A stretch of 64,000 nt of DNA from Arthrobacter sp. DNA4 (GTDB lineage: Bacteria; Actinomycetota; Actinomycetes; Actinomycetales; Micrococcaceae): contig NZ_CP101466.1 in the NCBI RefSeq assembly GCF_024362385.1, forward strand, positions 3,348,001 to 3,412,000, read 5' to 3'. The position numbers and the translations under genes were made by a program. The notes below the pieces were generated by a model that worked only from the letters and a program-made list of their open reading frames with translations, did no database searches and was not told the origin of the DNA. Each line of letters begins with the position of its first letter. Position 1 is the stretch's first letter. Shown one piece after another: positions 7,682 to 16,376 of this stretch.

Positions 7682-9763
7682 TTACCACTTGCCCTTGCGG
7701 TTGAAGTCGCGGTGGCCGCTGTCGCCGCCGCTGCGGGGCTTGCGGGAGCCGTCGCCGTGGCCGGCGAAGCGGGAGTCACCGCGGTCGCTGAAGGAACGCT
7801 CTGAACGGTCGCTGTACGAACGGCCGCCGCGGTCAGCGGAGGTCCGCTCGCCGTCGTTTTTGCGGAATTCCTTCTTGAACCCACCGTTGCCCTTGAAGTT
7901 GCCGCCGCGGTCACCGCCGCGGTTTCCCTGGTAGGCGCCGCGCTCGCCGGAGGGCTTGCGGCCGTTGTCCAGCTCGAGGTGGATCAGCTCGCCGCCGATC
8001 CGGGTGCGGGACAGGGCGCGCAGCTGGTCCTGGCTCAGGTCCGCGGGCAGTTCCACCAGGGAGTGGTCCGAGCGGATGTCGATGCCGCCGATCTGCGAAG
8101 AGGAGATGCCGCCCTCATTGGCGATGGCGCCCACGATCGAACCGGGCATGACCCGCTGGCGGCGTCCCACGGCAATCCGGTAGGTGGCGTTGCCTTCGGT
8201 CAGCGTCCGGGTCGGGCCACGGGAGCCGAAGCCGTCCTTGGACCGCTCACGCTTCTGGAACTCGGGAGCGGCAGGCAGTTCCTTCACCAGGAGCGGCTGG
8301 CCGCCCTGCGCCATGACAGCCAGTGCTGCGGCAATCTCGGCAGCGGGAACGTTGTGCTCTTCTTCGTAGGAAGCGATGAGGTCACGGAACGCGGAAACAT
8401 CCTCGGACGCAAGGGTCTCGGTGATGCGCTCGGCGAACTTGCCCAGGCGCAGCGTGTTGACGGTCTCGGCGGTGGGCAGGTGCATCTGCTCCACCGGCTG
8501 GCGCGTGGCCTTCTCGATGGAACGCAGCAGGTACTTCTCCCGCGGCGTCATGAAGAGGATGGCTTCACCGGAACGGCCGGCACGGCCCGTACGGCCGATG
8601 CGGTGCACGTACGACTCCGTGTCGTGCGGGATGTCGTAGTTGATGACGTGGCTGATGCGCTCCACGTCGAGCCCGCGGGCTGCGACGTCGGTGGCCACCA
8701 GGATGTCGATCCGGCCTTCCTTCAGCGCATCGACGGTGCGCTCGCGCTGCTGCTGCGGGATGTCGCCGTTGATGGCGGCAGCCTGGAAACCGCGGGCGCG
8801 CAGCTTGTCAGCCAGGTCCTCGGTGGCCATCTTGGTGCGGACGAAGGCGATGACGCCGTCGAACTCTTCCACCTCGAGGATGCGGGTCATGGCGTCCAGC
8901 TTGTGCGGGCCCATGACCTGCAGGTAGCGCTGGCGGGTGTTGGCGCCGGTGGTGGTCTTGGACTTGACCTGCACCTCGGCCGGGTTGTTCAGGTACTGCT
9001 TGGACATGCGGCGGATCTGGCCCGGCATGGTGGCGGAGAACAACGCAACCTGGCGGCCCTCGGGGGTCTGCTGGAAGATCTGTTCCACGTCATCGGCGAA
9101 GCCCATGCGCAGCATCTCGTCAGCCTCGTCCAGCACCAGGTACTGGAGTTCGGACAGGTCCAGGGAACCCTTGGCGATGTGGTCGATCACGCGGCCGGGG
9201 GTACCGACGACCACCTGGGCGCCGCGGCGCAGGCCGGCGAGCTGGGGGCCGTAGGCGGAGCCGCCGTAGACGGGCAGGACGGTGAAGTCGTCGATGTGCT
9301 TGGCGTAGGAGGTGAAGGCCTCGGCAACCTGGAGGGCCAGCTCGCGGGTGGGGGCCAGGACCAGCGCCTGGGTCTTGCGGGAGGGGCCGTTGAGGTCGTG
9401 GAGTTCGGCCAGGCGGGACAGTGCCGGCACTGCGAATGCTGCAGTCTTGCCGGTACCGGTCTGCGCCAGGCCCACCACGTCGCGGCCTTCGAGCAGCAGC
9501 GGGATGGTGGCCGCCTGGATGGGGGACGGCTTTTCGTACCCGACATCCTGCAGGGCGGCAAGGACGCGGGCGTCGATGCCGAGGTCAACGAACTTGACGG
9601 TGTTTTCGTCGTCATCCGCGGCCTTGGCAGCGGGAGCAACGTCGGCCGTTGCGGCAGCTTCGGTGGCAGCGGGCTCGGCTGCGGGTGCAGCGGCTTCAGT
9701 GAATTCGACGGTAGCGGTTTCAGCGGTTGCCGCTGCGGTGGTTTCGTTCTGATTTTCGGGCAT
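7682..9763 (-). CDS. deaD: DEAD-box ATP-dependent RNA helicase (DeaD/CsdA type)
   Basis: A 693-residue cytoplasmic RNA helicase acting in RNA remodelling, ribosome assembly or decay, often cold-induced. Motifs in order: Q-motif region (YEKPSPIQAATIP), Walker A AQTGTGKT, DEAD box in LVLDEADEMLRMGFA, SATMPG, and HRIGRTGRAGR. A DbpA-like RNA-binding domain follows (VGRRQRVMPGSIVGAIANEG). The tail of about 90 residues is rich in Arg, Gly, Asp and Ser, and the N-terminus before the Q motif is an Ala/Glu/Thr-rich low-complexity stretch. I choose the ATG at 9763 because GAGGA precedes it. An ATG 21 bases upstream has no ribosome site. Confidence 0.94.
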   Translation of the reverse strand: MPENQNETTAAATAETATVEFTEAAAPAAEPAATEAAATADVAPAAKAADDDENTVKFVDLGIDARVLAALQDVGYEKPSPIQAATIPLLLEGRDVVGLAQTGTGKTAAFAVPALSRLAELHDLNGPSRKTQALVLAPTRELALQVAEAFTSYAKHIDDFTVLPVYGGSAYGPQLAGLRRGAQVVVGTPGRVIDHIAKGSLDLSELQYLVLDEADEMLRMGFADDVEQIFQQTPEGRQVALFSATMPGQIRRMSKQYLNNPAEVQVKSKTTTGANTRQRYLQVMGPHKLDAMTRILEVEEFDGVIAFVRTKMATEDLADKLRARGFQAAAINGDIPQQQRERTVDALKEGRIDILVATDVAARGLDVERISHVINYDIPHDTESYVHRIGRTGRAGRSGEAILFMTPREKYLLRSIEKATRQPVEQMHLPTAETVNTLRLGKFAERITETLASEDVSAFRDLIASYEEEHNVPAAEIAAALAVMAQGGQPLLVKELPAAPEFQKRERSKDGFGSRGPTRTLTEGNATYRIAVGRRQRVMPGSIVGAIANEGGISSSQIGGIDIRSDHSLVELPADLSQDQLRALSRTRIGGELIHLELDNGRKPSGERGAYQGNRGGDRGGNFKGNGGFKKEFRKNDGERTSADRGGRSYSDRSERSFSDRGDSRFAGHGDGSRKPRSGGDSGHRDFNRKGKW

Positions 9764-10172
9764 AGAGAGATATTCCTCATCCATAGGGGGCCAGGCGGCA
9801 CTACCCGAGGTGAGCGGAGCCGCAGTACACGTGCCGATGATGCCGGGCAAACGTTGACCGGCCGGTCACAGAAGTCCGGCGCTTTCGCAATCCCGTGGCA
9901 GGACTTCGCGCTGCATCTCTTGGCTGCTATCCCAGCAGTCTGTACAGCGTTTTCTTTAGCCGGCTCTCCCTATGAAAATGCCCGCATCGCTTGCGCGGGC
10001 CCCAACACTTGCCAGTCCTGCCTCAAGAATTGGGCAGGAAAAAGGGATTTCCGGAGTGGGGGATATTTCAAGTGTAGGGCACGGATGCCGGAGACCGGAA
10101 ATTGAACGGCCGACGACGGCGGTGAGCTTGCGCACACCGCCGCGCGCCCCGCAGCCGTGCCGCGGGGCGGTG
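9764..10172. other. Leader/promoter region of the helicase gene and 3' region of the MOSC gene
   Basis: No gene seen in 409 bases. The part next to the helicase start would be its promoter and 5' leader. A small hairpin CTGCT/AGCAG can form on the minus strand near 9930. The right end holds the MOSC-gene terminator, listed separately. Confidence 0.5.
10145..10169 (-). terminator. Hairpin terminator of the MOSC gene
   Basis: Arms CGCCCCGC and GCGGGGCG (8 bases, perfect) around a 9-base loop lie 4 bases past the stop codon of the MOSC gene. No strong T tract is present. Confidence 0.55.
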
Positions 10173-10826
10173 CTACCGTCCCAGCCGCCGCAGCAGTACC
10201 TCGAACTTGGTGTGGTACTCATCCTGGAGCCGGATCTCGCCGTCGGCCTCTGCTCCGCGGAGGGCCGCAATGATGCCCGCATCCGGCTCACTGAACCACT
10301 GGCCTATGGTGACGCCGTGGCTCGGGACGAACGTCCGTTCAATGGTGTCCCCGGCCTGGATGCTGCCGGTGCGGACCACCCGCAGGTAAGTCCCCACCCG
10401 CCCCTCGTCGGTGAACCGCTTCACCCACTGCGGTTCCTTCATCCGCCGCTGGAACGTGGCGCAGGGGGTGCGCGGCGACGTGACTTCGAGTTCGACGCCG
10501 GAGCCCACCGTCCAGCGCTCCCCGATCACCGCGTGGGTGGCCTCGATGCCGGAGACCCGCAGGTTCTCACCGAAGATGCCCGGCGGCAGCTCCCGCCCCA
10601 AAGCGCCGGACCAGAAGTCTGCGTCGGCCTGGGAATAGGCGTAGACGGCCTGGTCCTCCCCGCCGTGGTGTGCCCTGTTGGCCTGGATGTCCCCGCGCAG
10701 GCCCAGCTTGTGCACTTTGACCGGACCATCGGCCGGGCGCTTGTCGATGGCCGTGACACCCACGCTGCCCTGGTCTCCCAGGAGCTGGTGGACGCGGCAG
10801 ACGGCAAGCACTGAACCTGGTTCCAT
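10173..10826 (-). CDS. MOSC domain protein (YiiM-like)
   Basis: A 217-residue protein of the MOSC family, related to the molybdenum-cofactor sulfurase C-terminus and to YiiM/mARC-type proteins. Diagnostic sequence: NRAHHGGEDQAVYAYSQAD near residues 50-68, GIFGENLRVSG near 83-93, and the conserved cysteine in TSPRTPCATFQ (Cys122), expected to handle sulfur or Moco. A YiiM-like C-terminal extension follows. The reaction is unknown. A molybdenum link to the nar genes 7 kb away is possible but not shown. Confidence 0.87.
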   Translation of the reverse strand: MEPGSVLAVCRVHQLLGDQGSVGVTAIDKRPADGPVKVHKLGLRGDIQANRAHHGGEDQAVYAYSQADADFWSGALGRELPPGIFGENLRVSGIEATHAVIGERWTVGSGVELEVTSPRTPCATFQRRMKEPQWVKRFTDEGRVGTYLRVVRTGSIQAGDTIERTFVPSHGVTIGQWFSEPDAGIIAALRGAEADGEIRLQDEYHTKFEVLLRRLGR

Positions 10827-11008
10827 GGCATCAGTCTAGGGTTTCCGCGGGACGCGCCTGCAGGTCCCCGCAATGGGCACTTCTCCCCCGTTGCCGCAGT
10901 GGGTTCCTGCTCGCAGGCGGCACCGGCAGGGACTACGCTGATTCGAGACTTGCATTGGGGGTGCAGTGCTGTGCCCACATCTCGCGTGACGAATTTGAGG
11001 GGGACGCC

Positions 11009-11617
11009 GTGGACTCGAACCAGAAAGACCCAAAAGAGGATCCGGAGACCGGGCCGGCACCCGACGGCAGCACTGGCGCCGGCAGCACCGCCAAGCCACC
11101 GCCCTGGCAGGTCCCCAAGCCGGACCTGCGTCCCGAGCTCCTCAATGAACCCGTCACCCCCGTCGATCCGTTTGCACGCGAGCGGGAGAAGCAGCTCAAC
11201 CAGGCCGCGGCCCGCAAGAAGCGCTCCCAGCGGCGAACCGTGGTGGTGGGCCTCGGCGTGACCGCGCTCCTGGTAAGCACCATCACGGCGGTGGTGGCCA
11301 GCAATGAGGATGACCCCGAGTACGCACAGGTCTGTTTCAACGACGAAACCGGCGAGCGCGTGGCGGACAGCAGCTGTGACAGTTCCGCCGGGCGCAGCGG
11401 CGGCATCTACGCCTGGTACTTCTATTCCCGCGGGGCGAGCGTTCCGCCCATCGGCCAGAACAGGTCCACCGCGCCAAACTACACGCGCAGCGTCCCCACT
11501 GGCGCCAAGGCGTCCACGGGTTACAGCAGCAAGGGCGGCACGGTCAGCCGCGGCGGGTTCGGTTCAAGCGCCAAGAGCGGTTCAAGCGGCGGCGGCGGCA
11601 AGGTCTCGGGAGGCTGA
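11009..11617 (+). CDS. YgiB-like membrane-anchored Gly/Ser-rich protein
   Basis: A 202-residue protein with an acidic, Pro-rich cytoplasmic N-terminus, a basic patch (ARKKRSQRR), one membrane helix (about 77-98) and an exported C-terminal domain. That domain has two cysteines (109 and 123) and a tail ending in repeated Gly and Ser. The tail contains TVSRGGFG, which closely resembles the RGGFG tail of E. coli YgiB (DUF1190), and it sits directly before a YgiC homologue as in E. coli ygiBC. The GTG start has a GAGGGGG ribosome site; an ATG 54 bases upstream lacks one. Homology with YgiB is inferred from memory of the tail motif and gene order. Confidence 0.75.
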   Translation: MDSNQKDPKEDPETGPAPDGSTGAGSTAKPPPWQVPKPDLRPELLNEPVTPVDPFAREREKQLNQAAARKKRSQRRTVVVGLGVTALLVSTITAVVASNEDDPEYAQVCFNDETGERVADSSCDSSAGRSGGIYAWYFYSRGASVPPIGQNRSTAPNYTRSVPTGAKASTGYSSKGGTVSRGGFGSSAKSGSSGGGGKVSGG

Positions 11618-11620
11618 CGG

Positions 11621-12832
11621 ATGAAACGGTTGTTGTCTGAGCCCCGGCCGGGCTGGAAGCAGAAGATCGAAGAGCAGGGCCTGGTCTTCTCCACCACCAC
11701 CATGGATGACGGGCGCAGGATCGAGTACTGGAACGAATCGGCGTACTACGAGTTCACCATGGACGAGGTGGAAACGCTCGAGCTCGCCGCCGAGGACATG
11801 CACCGGATGTGCCTGGAAGCGGCGAAGTTCCTGGCCACCGGCGCCATGGGCAGCATCGGCATCGGACCCCAGGCCCTGGAGCTCGCCGCGGAATCCCTGC
11901 AGGCCGCCGACGTGGACGTGTACGGCCGGTTCGACTTTATCTATGACGGCCAGGGCGGCCCCGCCAAGATGCTCGAATACAACGCGGACACCCCCACCGG
12001 GCTCATCGAGGCCGCTGTGGCCCAATGGTTCTGGCTGCAGGACGTCCACCCGGAAAAGGACCAGTGGAACGGCATTCACGAGGCCCTGATCCGGCAGTGG
12101 AAGAAGTTCCAGTACCGCACGGGCATGAGCACGTTGCACGTTGCCCATTCGGAAGTTGAGGAATCCGGGGAGGACTGGATGACCGCCGCCTACATGCGTG
12201 ACGTCGCCAGCCAGGCCGGATGGACCACCATCGGCATCAACATGTCCGATATCGGGTGGGACCCCAACCTGAACCGCTTCGTGGACCTGGACAATTTCAT
12301 GATCAGCACCATCTTCAAGCTCTACCCCTGGGAGCTGATGATGAAGGAGGAGTTCGGCCCCCGCCTCCTGGAGCGGGCCCACAACCCGCGCTGGGTGGAA
12401 CCGGCCTGGAAAATGCTGCTCTCCAACAAGGCCCTGCTCGCCGCGCTGTGGCACCTGTACCCCGACCACCCCAACCTGCTGCCGGCGTACCTCACGGACC
12501 CGGGTCCGTTGAAGGAATGGGTGGCCAAGCCCCTGCATGGCCGCGAGGGCGACAACATCCGCATTCACGCGGACGGCCTCAAGCTGGAGCAGCCCGGCGG
12601 GTACGGCCGGGAGGGCTGGTGCTACCAGCAGTACCATCCGCTCCCGGACTTCGACGGCAACCGTCCGGTCCTGGGCCTGTGGGTGGTGGACGGCGAGTCC
12701 GTGGGCTGCGGCATCCGTGAATCGGACGGCCCGGTCACGGACTACTTCTGCCGCTTTGTGCCCAACACCATTGACGCGCCGGCCCCGCTTTCGGCGGTGG
12801 CCGACTCCACCAAGGCAGGTATCACCTTATGA
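11621..12832 (+). CDS. YgiC/YjfC-type ATP-grasp ligase (glutathionylspermidine synthase family)
   Basis: A 403-residue protein of the glutathionylspermidine-synthetase ATP-grasp family, which form amide bonds between a carboxylate and an amine using ATP. Family blocks are clear: MLEYNADTPTGLIEA (about residues 118-132), STIFKLYPWELMMKEEFG (about 227), PRWVEPAWKMLLSNKALL, HPNLLPAYL, VAKPLHGREGDNI (ATP-binding core) and GIRESDGPVTDY. It matches the stand-alone ligase YgiC rather than bifunctional Gss, since there is no amidase domain. GGGAGG precedes the ATG. The stop overlaps the permease start (ATGA). The substrate is unknown. Confidence 0.9.
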   Translation: MKRLLSEPRPGWKQKIEEQGLVFSTTTMDDGRRIEYWNESAYYEFTMDEVETLELAAEDMHRMCLEAAKFLATGAMGSIGIGPQALELAAESLQAADVDVYGRFDFIYDGQGGPAKMLEYNADTPTGLIEAAVAQWFWLQDVHPEKDQWNGIHEALIRQWKKFQYRTGMSTLHVAHSEVEESGEDWMTAAYMRDVASQAGWTTIGINMSDIGWDPNLNRFVDLDNFMISTIFKLYPWELMMKEEFGPRLLERAHNPRWVEPAWKMLLSNKALLAALWHLYPDHPNLLPAYLTDPGPLKEWVAKPLHGREGDNIRIHADGLKLEQPGGYGREGWCYQQYHPLPDFDGNRPVLGLWVVDGESVGCGIRESDGPVTDYFCRFVPNTIDAPAPLSAVADSTKAGITL

Positions 12833-14322
12833 GCACGGATATTTCGACGGCGGGAAGCCAGGGCGGCGGGGCCGGCACCCCGGTGCCGGCCAAGGGTCTG
12901 CGGGCCGGGATCCTGGACCTGGGCGACTCCGTGATGCTGGGGCTCGCATCCACCGCCCCGGTGTACTCGCTGGCTGCCACCCTGGGCCTGATTGTTGCCG
13001 TCAACGGCAACTACACTCCCCTGATCCTGCTGCTGGGCTTCATCCCGGTCCTCTTCATCGCCTACGCCTTCCGCGAGCTCAACAGCGCCATTCCTGACTG
13101 CGGCACCACGTTCACCTGGTCCCGGCAGGCCTTCGGCCCGTGGGCCGGGTGGCTGGGCGGCTGGGGTGTGGCGCTGGCCGGGATCGTGGTCCTGGCCAAC
13201 CTGGCGCAGGTGGCGGGCCAGTACCTCTGGCTGCTGGTGGGTGACGGGTCACTGGCACAGAACAAGCTGCTGGTCACCGGAACGGGCCTGCTGTTCATCG
13301 TGCTGATGACCCTGGTGAACTACCGCGGGATCCGGCTGGGCGAGCACGTCCAGCGCGTCCTCACGTATGTCCAGTACATTGCGCTGGGCATCTTTGCGCT
13401 GGCCATCGTCATGCGGATCGTGGGCGGGGCGCCCGAGGGCCAGGCTTTCGACTTCGACTGGTTCAACCCGGTGGGCGCTTTTGCCGACCCCGGCGCCGTG
13501 GTGCACGGCGCCCTCCTTGCCTTGTTCATCTACTGGGGCTGGGACACCTGCCTGGCGGTCAACGAGGAAACCGAGGACCCGTCCACGACTCCGGGCCGGG
13601 GCGCGGTCATCTCCGCTTTCGTGCTGGTGGCCATCTATGTTTCGGTGGCGCTGCTGGTGATGATGTACGCCACCGTGGGGTCCGAGGGCATCGGCCTGGG
13701 CAATGAGGCCAATCAGGACGACGTGTTCCTGGCCATGAAGGATGTGGTGCTGGGGCCGTGGGGCTGGCTGATCGTCGTCGCGGTCCTCGCCTCCGTCCTG
13801 TCCTCCACGCAGACCACCATCCTCCCGACCGCCCGCGGCACCCTGTCCATGGGCGTCCACGGCGCCCTGCCGGCGAAGTTCGGCGAGGTGCACCCGCGCA
13901 ACCAGACCCCGGGTTTTTCCACCAAGGTGATGGGTACCGCCGCGGCCGCCTACTACGTGGCCATGAGCTTCCTCAGTGAAAACCTGCTGGCGGACTCCAT
14001 CAGCGCCATCAGCCTGTTCATCGCGTTCTACTACGCCCTGACCGGCTTCGCCTGCTTCTGGTACTTCCGCGGAACGCTCCGGGACTCGGCCCGCAACCTC
14101 TGGTTCCGCGGCATCCTCCCGCTCGCCGGCGCGCTGCTGCTGACCGCGGCGTTCTTCATCTCGGCCGTCCAGATGTGGGACCCGGCCTACGGCGACACCC
14201 AGATCTTCGGCATCGGCGGTGCCTTCGTGAGCGGTGTGGTGCTGCTGGCGATCGGCGTGGTGCTCGCCGCCCTCTGCCGGTTCCTGCCCGCCACCCGCGG
14301 CTACTTCCTGGTAAAGAAATGA
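12829..14322 (+). CDS. APC-superfamily amino acid/polyamine permease
   Basis: A 497-residue, roughly 12-segment APC permease. The first helix region GDSVMLGLASTAPVYSLA and the loop CGTTFTWSRQAFGPWAGWL are typical of the family. It is coupled to the YgiC-like gene before it and to the acyl-CoA dehydrogenase gene after it by ATGA overlaps. This suggests that it carries a substrate or product of that pathway, perhaps an amino acid or a polyamine. Confidence 0.88.
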   Translation: MSTDISTAGSQGGGAGTPVPAKGLRAGILDLGDSVMLGLASTAPVYSLAATLGLIVAVNGNYTPLILLLGFIPVLFIAYAFRELNSAIPDCGTTFTWSRQAFGPWAGWLGGWGVALAGIVVLANLAQVAGQYLWLLVGDGSLAQNKLLVTGTGLLFIVLMTLVNYRGIRLGEHVQRVLTYVQYIALGIFALAIVMRIVGGAPEGQAFDFDWFNPVGAFADPGAVVHGALLALFIYWGWDTCLAVNEETEDPSTTPGRGAVISAFVLVAIYVSVALLVMMYATVGSEGIGLGNEANQDDVFLAMKDVVLGPWGWLIVVAVLASVLSSTQTTILPTARGTLSMGVHGALPAKFGEVHPRNQTPGFSTKVMGTAAAAYYVAMSFLSENLLADSISAISLFIAFYYALTGFACFWYFRGTLRDSARNLWFRGILPLAGALLLTAAFFISAVQMWDPAYGDTQIFGIGGAFVSGVVLLAIGVVLAALCRFLPATRGYFLVKK

Positions 14323-15548
14323 CGGGCAAAAAAATGACTGCTGAAGAGATGCGCGGTGAAGAGAGTGACGCCGTGACCGCGGGCCCCTCCGACGTCCTGG
14401 ACCTCGACTCCCTGCTGTCCGCGGAGGAACTGGAGCTCCGGCAGAAGGTCCGCGACTTCACCCACCAGCGGATCAAACCGGACATCGCCCGCTGGTACGA
14501 GGACGCCGTCTTTCCCCTTGAACTGGCGACGGAACTCGGTGAGCTGGGCGTCCTGGGGATGCACCTGGAGGGCTATGGCTGCCCGGGCCGGTCCGCCGTC
14601 GTGTACGGCCTGGCGGCGATGGAACTGGAGGCCGGGGATTCAGGCATCCGCACCTTCGTGTCCGTCCAGGGTTCGCTGGCCATGACCGCCATCCACACCT
14701 GGGGCTCCGAGGAGCAGAAGCAGGAGTGGCTGCCCCGGATGGCCGCCGGCGAGGTCATCGGGTGCTTCGCCCTGACCGAGCCCACGGCCGGATCGGACCC
14801 CGCCTCCATGGCCACCTCCGCGGTCCGGGACGGCAGCGGGGACGACGCCGGCTGGGTGCTCAACGGCACCAAGCGCTGGATCGGGCTGGCCTCCGTGGTA
14901 AGCGTCATGGTGGTGTGGGCCATGACCGACGACGGCGTGCACGGCTTCCTGGTGCCGGCCGGCACACCCGGCGTGACGGCCACGCCCATCCGGCAGAAGC
15001 TGTCCATGCGCGCCTCCATCCAGTGCGACGTGGTGTTCGACGACGTCCGGCTGGGTCCTGAGGCCCTGCTCCCGGCTGCGCGCGGGCTCCGCGGCCCGTT
15101 CACCTGCCTTAACGAGGCCCGGTACGGGATCGCTTGGGGTGCCATGGGCGCCGCCCGGGATTCCTACGAGGCAGCACTGGATTACTCACTGGAGCGGCTG
15201 CAGTTCGGCAAGCCGCTGGCGGGCTACCAGCTCACGCAGCAGAAACTGGTGGACATGCTGCTCGAGATCCAGAAGGGCACACTGCTGGCCCTGCACTTGG
15301 GCTTACTCAAGGACGCGGGGACTATCCGGCCCGAACAGATCTCGCTGGGCAAGCTGAACAACGTGCGCGAAGCCATCAGGATCGCCCGCGAGGCCCGGAC
15401 CATCCTGGGCGGCAACGGCATTACCACCGACTACTCACCGCTGCGGCACGCTGCGAACCTGGAATCAGTGCGGACCTACGAGGGTACCGACGAGGTGCAC
15501 ACCCTGGTCCTGGGCCGGCACATCACCGGGCTTGATGCCTTCCACTGA
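14319..15548 (+). CDS. Acyl-CoA dehydrogenase, glutaryl-CoA dehydrogenase-like
   Basis: A 409-residue FAD flavoenzyme. FAD and substrate motifs are intact: CFALTEPTAGSDPASM, WIGLASV, QFGKPLAGYQLTQQKLVDML and ILGGNGITTDYSPLRHAANL. The catalytic base is Glu388 in TYEGTDEVH. The stretches CLNEARYGIAWGAMGAA and LNNVREAIRIAREAR resemble glutaryl-CoA dehydrogenase more than straight-chain acyl-CoA dehydrogenases. The start overlaps the permease stop (ATGA); a second Met (MTAEE) lies 5 codons later. Glutaryl-CoA would tie the operon to lysine or cadaverine breakdown, but substrate specificity is an inference. Confidence 0.9.
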   Translation: MTGKKMTAEEMRGEESDAVTAGPSDVLDLDSLLSAEELELRQKVRDFTHQRIKPDIARWYEDAVFPLELATELGELGVLGMHLEGYGCPGRSAVVYGLAAMELEAGDSGIRTFVSVQGSLAMTAIHTWGSEEQKQEWLPRMAAGEVIGCFALTEPTAGSDPASMATSAVRDGSGDDAGWVLNGTKRWIGLASVVSVMVVWAMTDDGVHGFLVPAGTPGVTATPIRQKLSMRASIQCDVVFDDVRLGPEALLPAARGLRGPFTCLNEARYGIAWGAMGAARDSYEAALDYSLERLQFGKPLAGYQLTQQKLVDMLLEIQKGTLLALHLGLLKDAGTIRPEQISLGKLNNVREAIRIAREARTILGGNGITTDYSPLRHAANLESVRTYEGTDEVHTLVLGRHITGLDAFH

Positions 15549-15580
15549 GCGCGGGTTGGCGGCGGGTTGCGGCGCAGCGC

Positions 15581-16351
15581 TCAGGCGGAGAAGCCGCCGT
15601 CGGACTTGATCAGCTGACCGGAGACCCATCGTCCGGCCGGTGAGAGCAGGAAGGCCACGGTCCTGGCAACGTCCGCCGGGGTGCCCAGGCGGCCGCCCGG
15701 CTGCTGCGCCGTGAGCTCTTCGCGCACCTCCGGGGTCATCCAGCCGGTGTCCACAGGCCCCGGGTTGAGGACGTTCGCGGAGATGCCCTGTGGTCCCAGC
15801 TCGCGGGCGGCGGCAATCACGATTCTGTCCAGGGCACCCTTGGAGGCGCCGTAGGGAAGGTTGAACGCTGTGTGGTCACTGGTCAGCGCAACGATCGCGC
15901 CGCCGTCGTCTGTGGCCTGGCGGGCGAAGGCGGCAATCAGCTGCCAGCTGGCACGCGTGTTCACGGCGAAATGCCGGTCGAAGGACTCAACCGTGGTGTC
16001 CAGCACGCCGGAATCCACCGACTCGGCATGGCTGAGCACCAGGCCCTGCAGCGGACCGGCCAGCTGGGCCGCCTCCGCCACGAGCCGGTCCGGGACGCCG
16101 GGATCCTGCAGGTCGGCGGACAGGACATGGACCTGGGCACCGATGGCTTCCAGCTCCGCGGTCAGGCGTACCACGTCTTCGGGTTCGCTCCCCCACGGCA
16201 TGCGGGCGTCGTAGTCGGCCCAGTAGGACAGGACCAGGTCCCAGCCGTCCGCCGCGAGCTGGCGGGCAATTCCCGCGCCGATGCTTGCCAGCCGGCCCAC
16301 ACCGGTGACCAGGGCAACAGGACGGGAAGGGGCGGGAGTGAGGGGTTCCAT
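15581..16351 (-). CDS. Short-chain dehydrogenase/reductase
   Basis: A 256-residue SDR with the cofactor motif TGVGRLASIG (residues 16-25), Ser158 in LTSDH, the YGASK active-site pair (Tyr167, Lys171) and the C-terminal sequence SGQLIKSDGGFS. The spaced glycine motif resembles enoyl-ACP-reductase-like SDRs such as aminoglycoside-3'' adenylyl-cluster 'SDR' proteins. The substrate is unknown. It lies 25 bases after the MFS gene on the same strand and could be cotranscribed with it. Confidence 0.85.
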   Translation of the reverse strand: MEPLTPAPSRPVALVTGVGRLASIGAGIARQLAADGWDLVLSYWADYDARMPWGSEPEDVVRLTAELEAIGAQVHVLSADLQDPGVPDRLVAEAAQLAGPLQGLVLSHAESVDSGVLDTTVESFDRHFAVNTRASWQLIAAFARQATDDGGAIVALTSDHTAFNLPYGASKGALDRIVIAAARELGPQGISANVLNPGPVDTGWMTPEVREELTAQQPGGRLGTPADVARTVAFLLSPAGRWVSGQLIKSDGGFSA

Positions 16352-16376
16352 CCGACCAGCCTAGCGGCGCCGCGTT

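Noticed and set aside
7979..10105. A 708-codon open frame on the plus strand opposite the DEAD-box helicase
   Set aside because: It is the antisense shadow of a high-GC gene: low-complexity Gly/Val/His-rich sequence, no ribosome site, and the opposite strand holds all helicase motifs.
11621..12832. Bifunctional glutathionylspermidine synthetase/amidase
   Set aside because: The protein has only the ATP-grasp part and matches stand-alone YgiC; there is no CHAP amidase domain.
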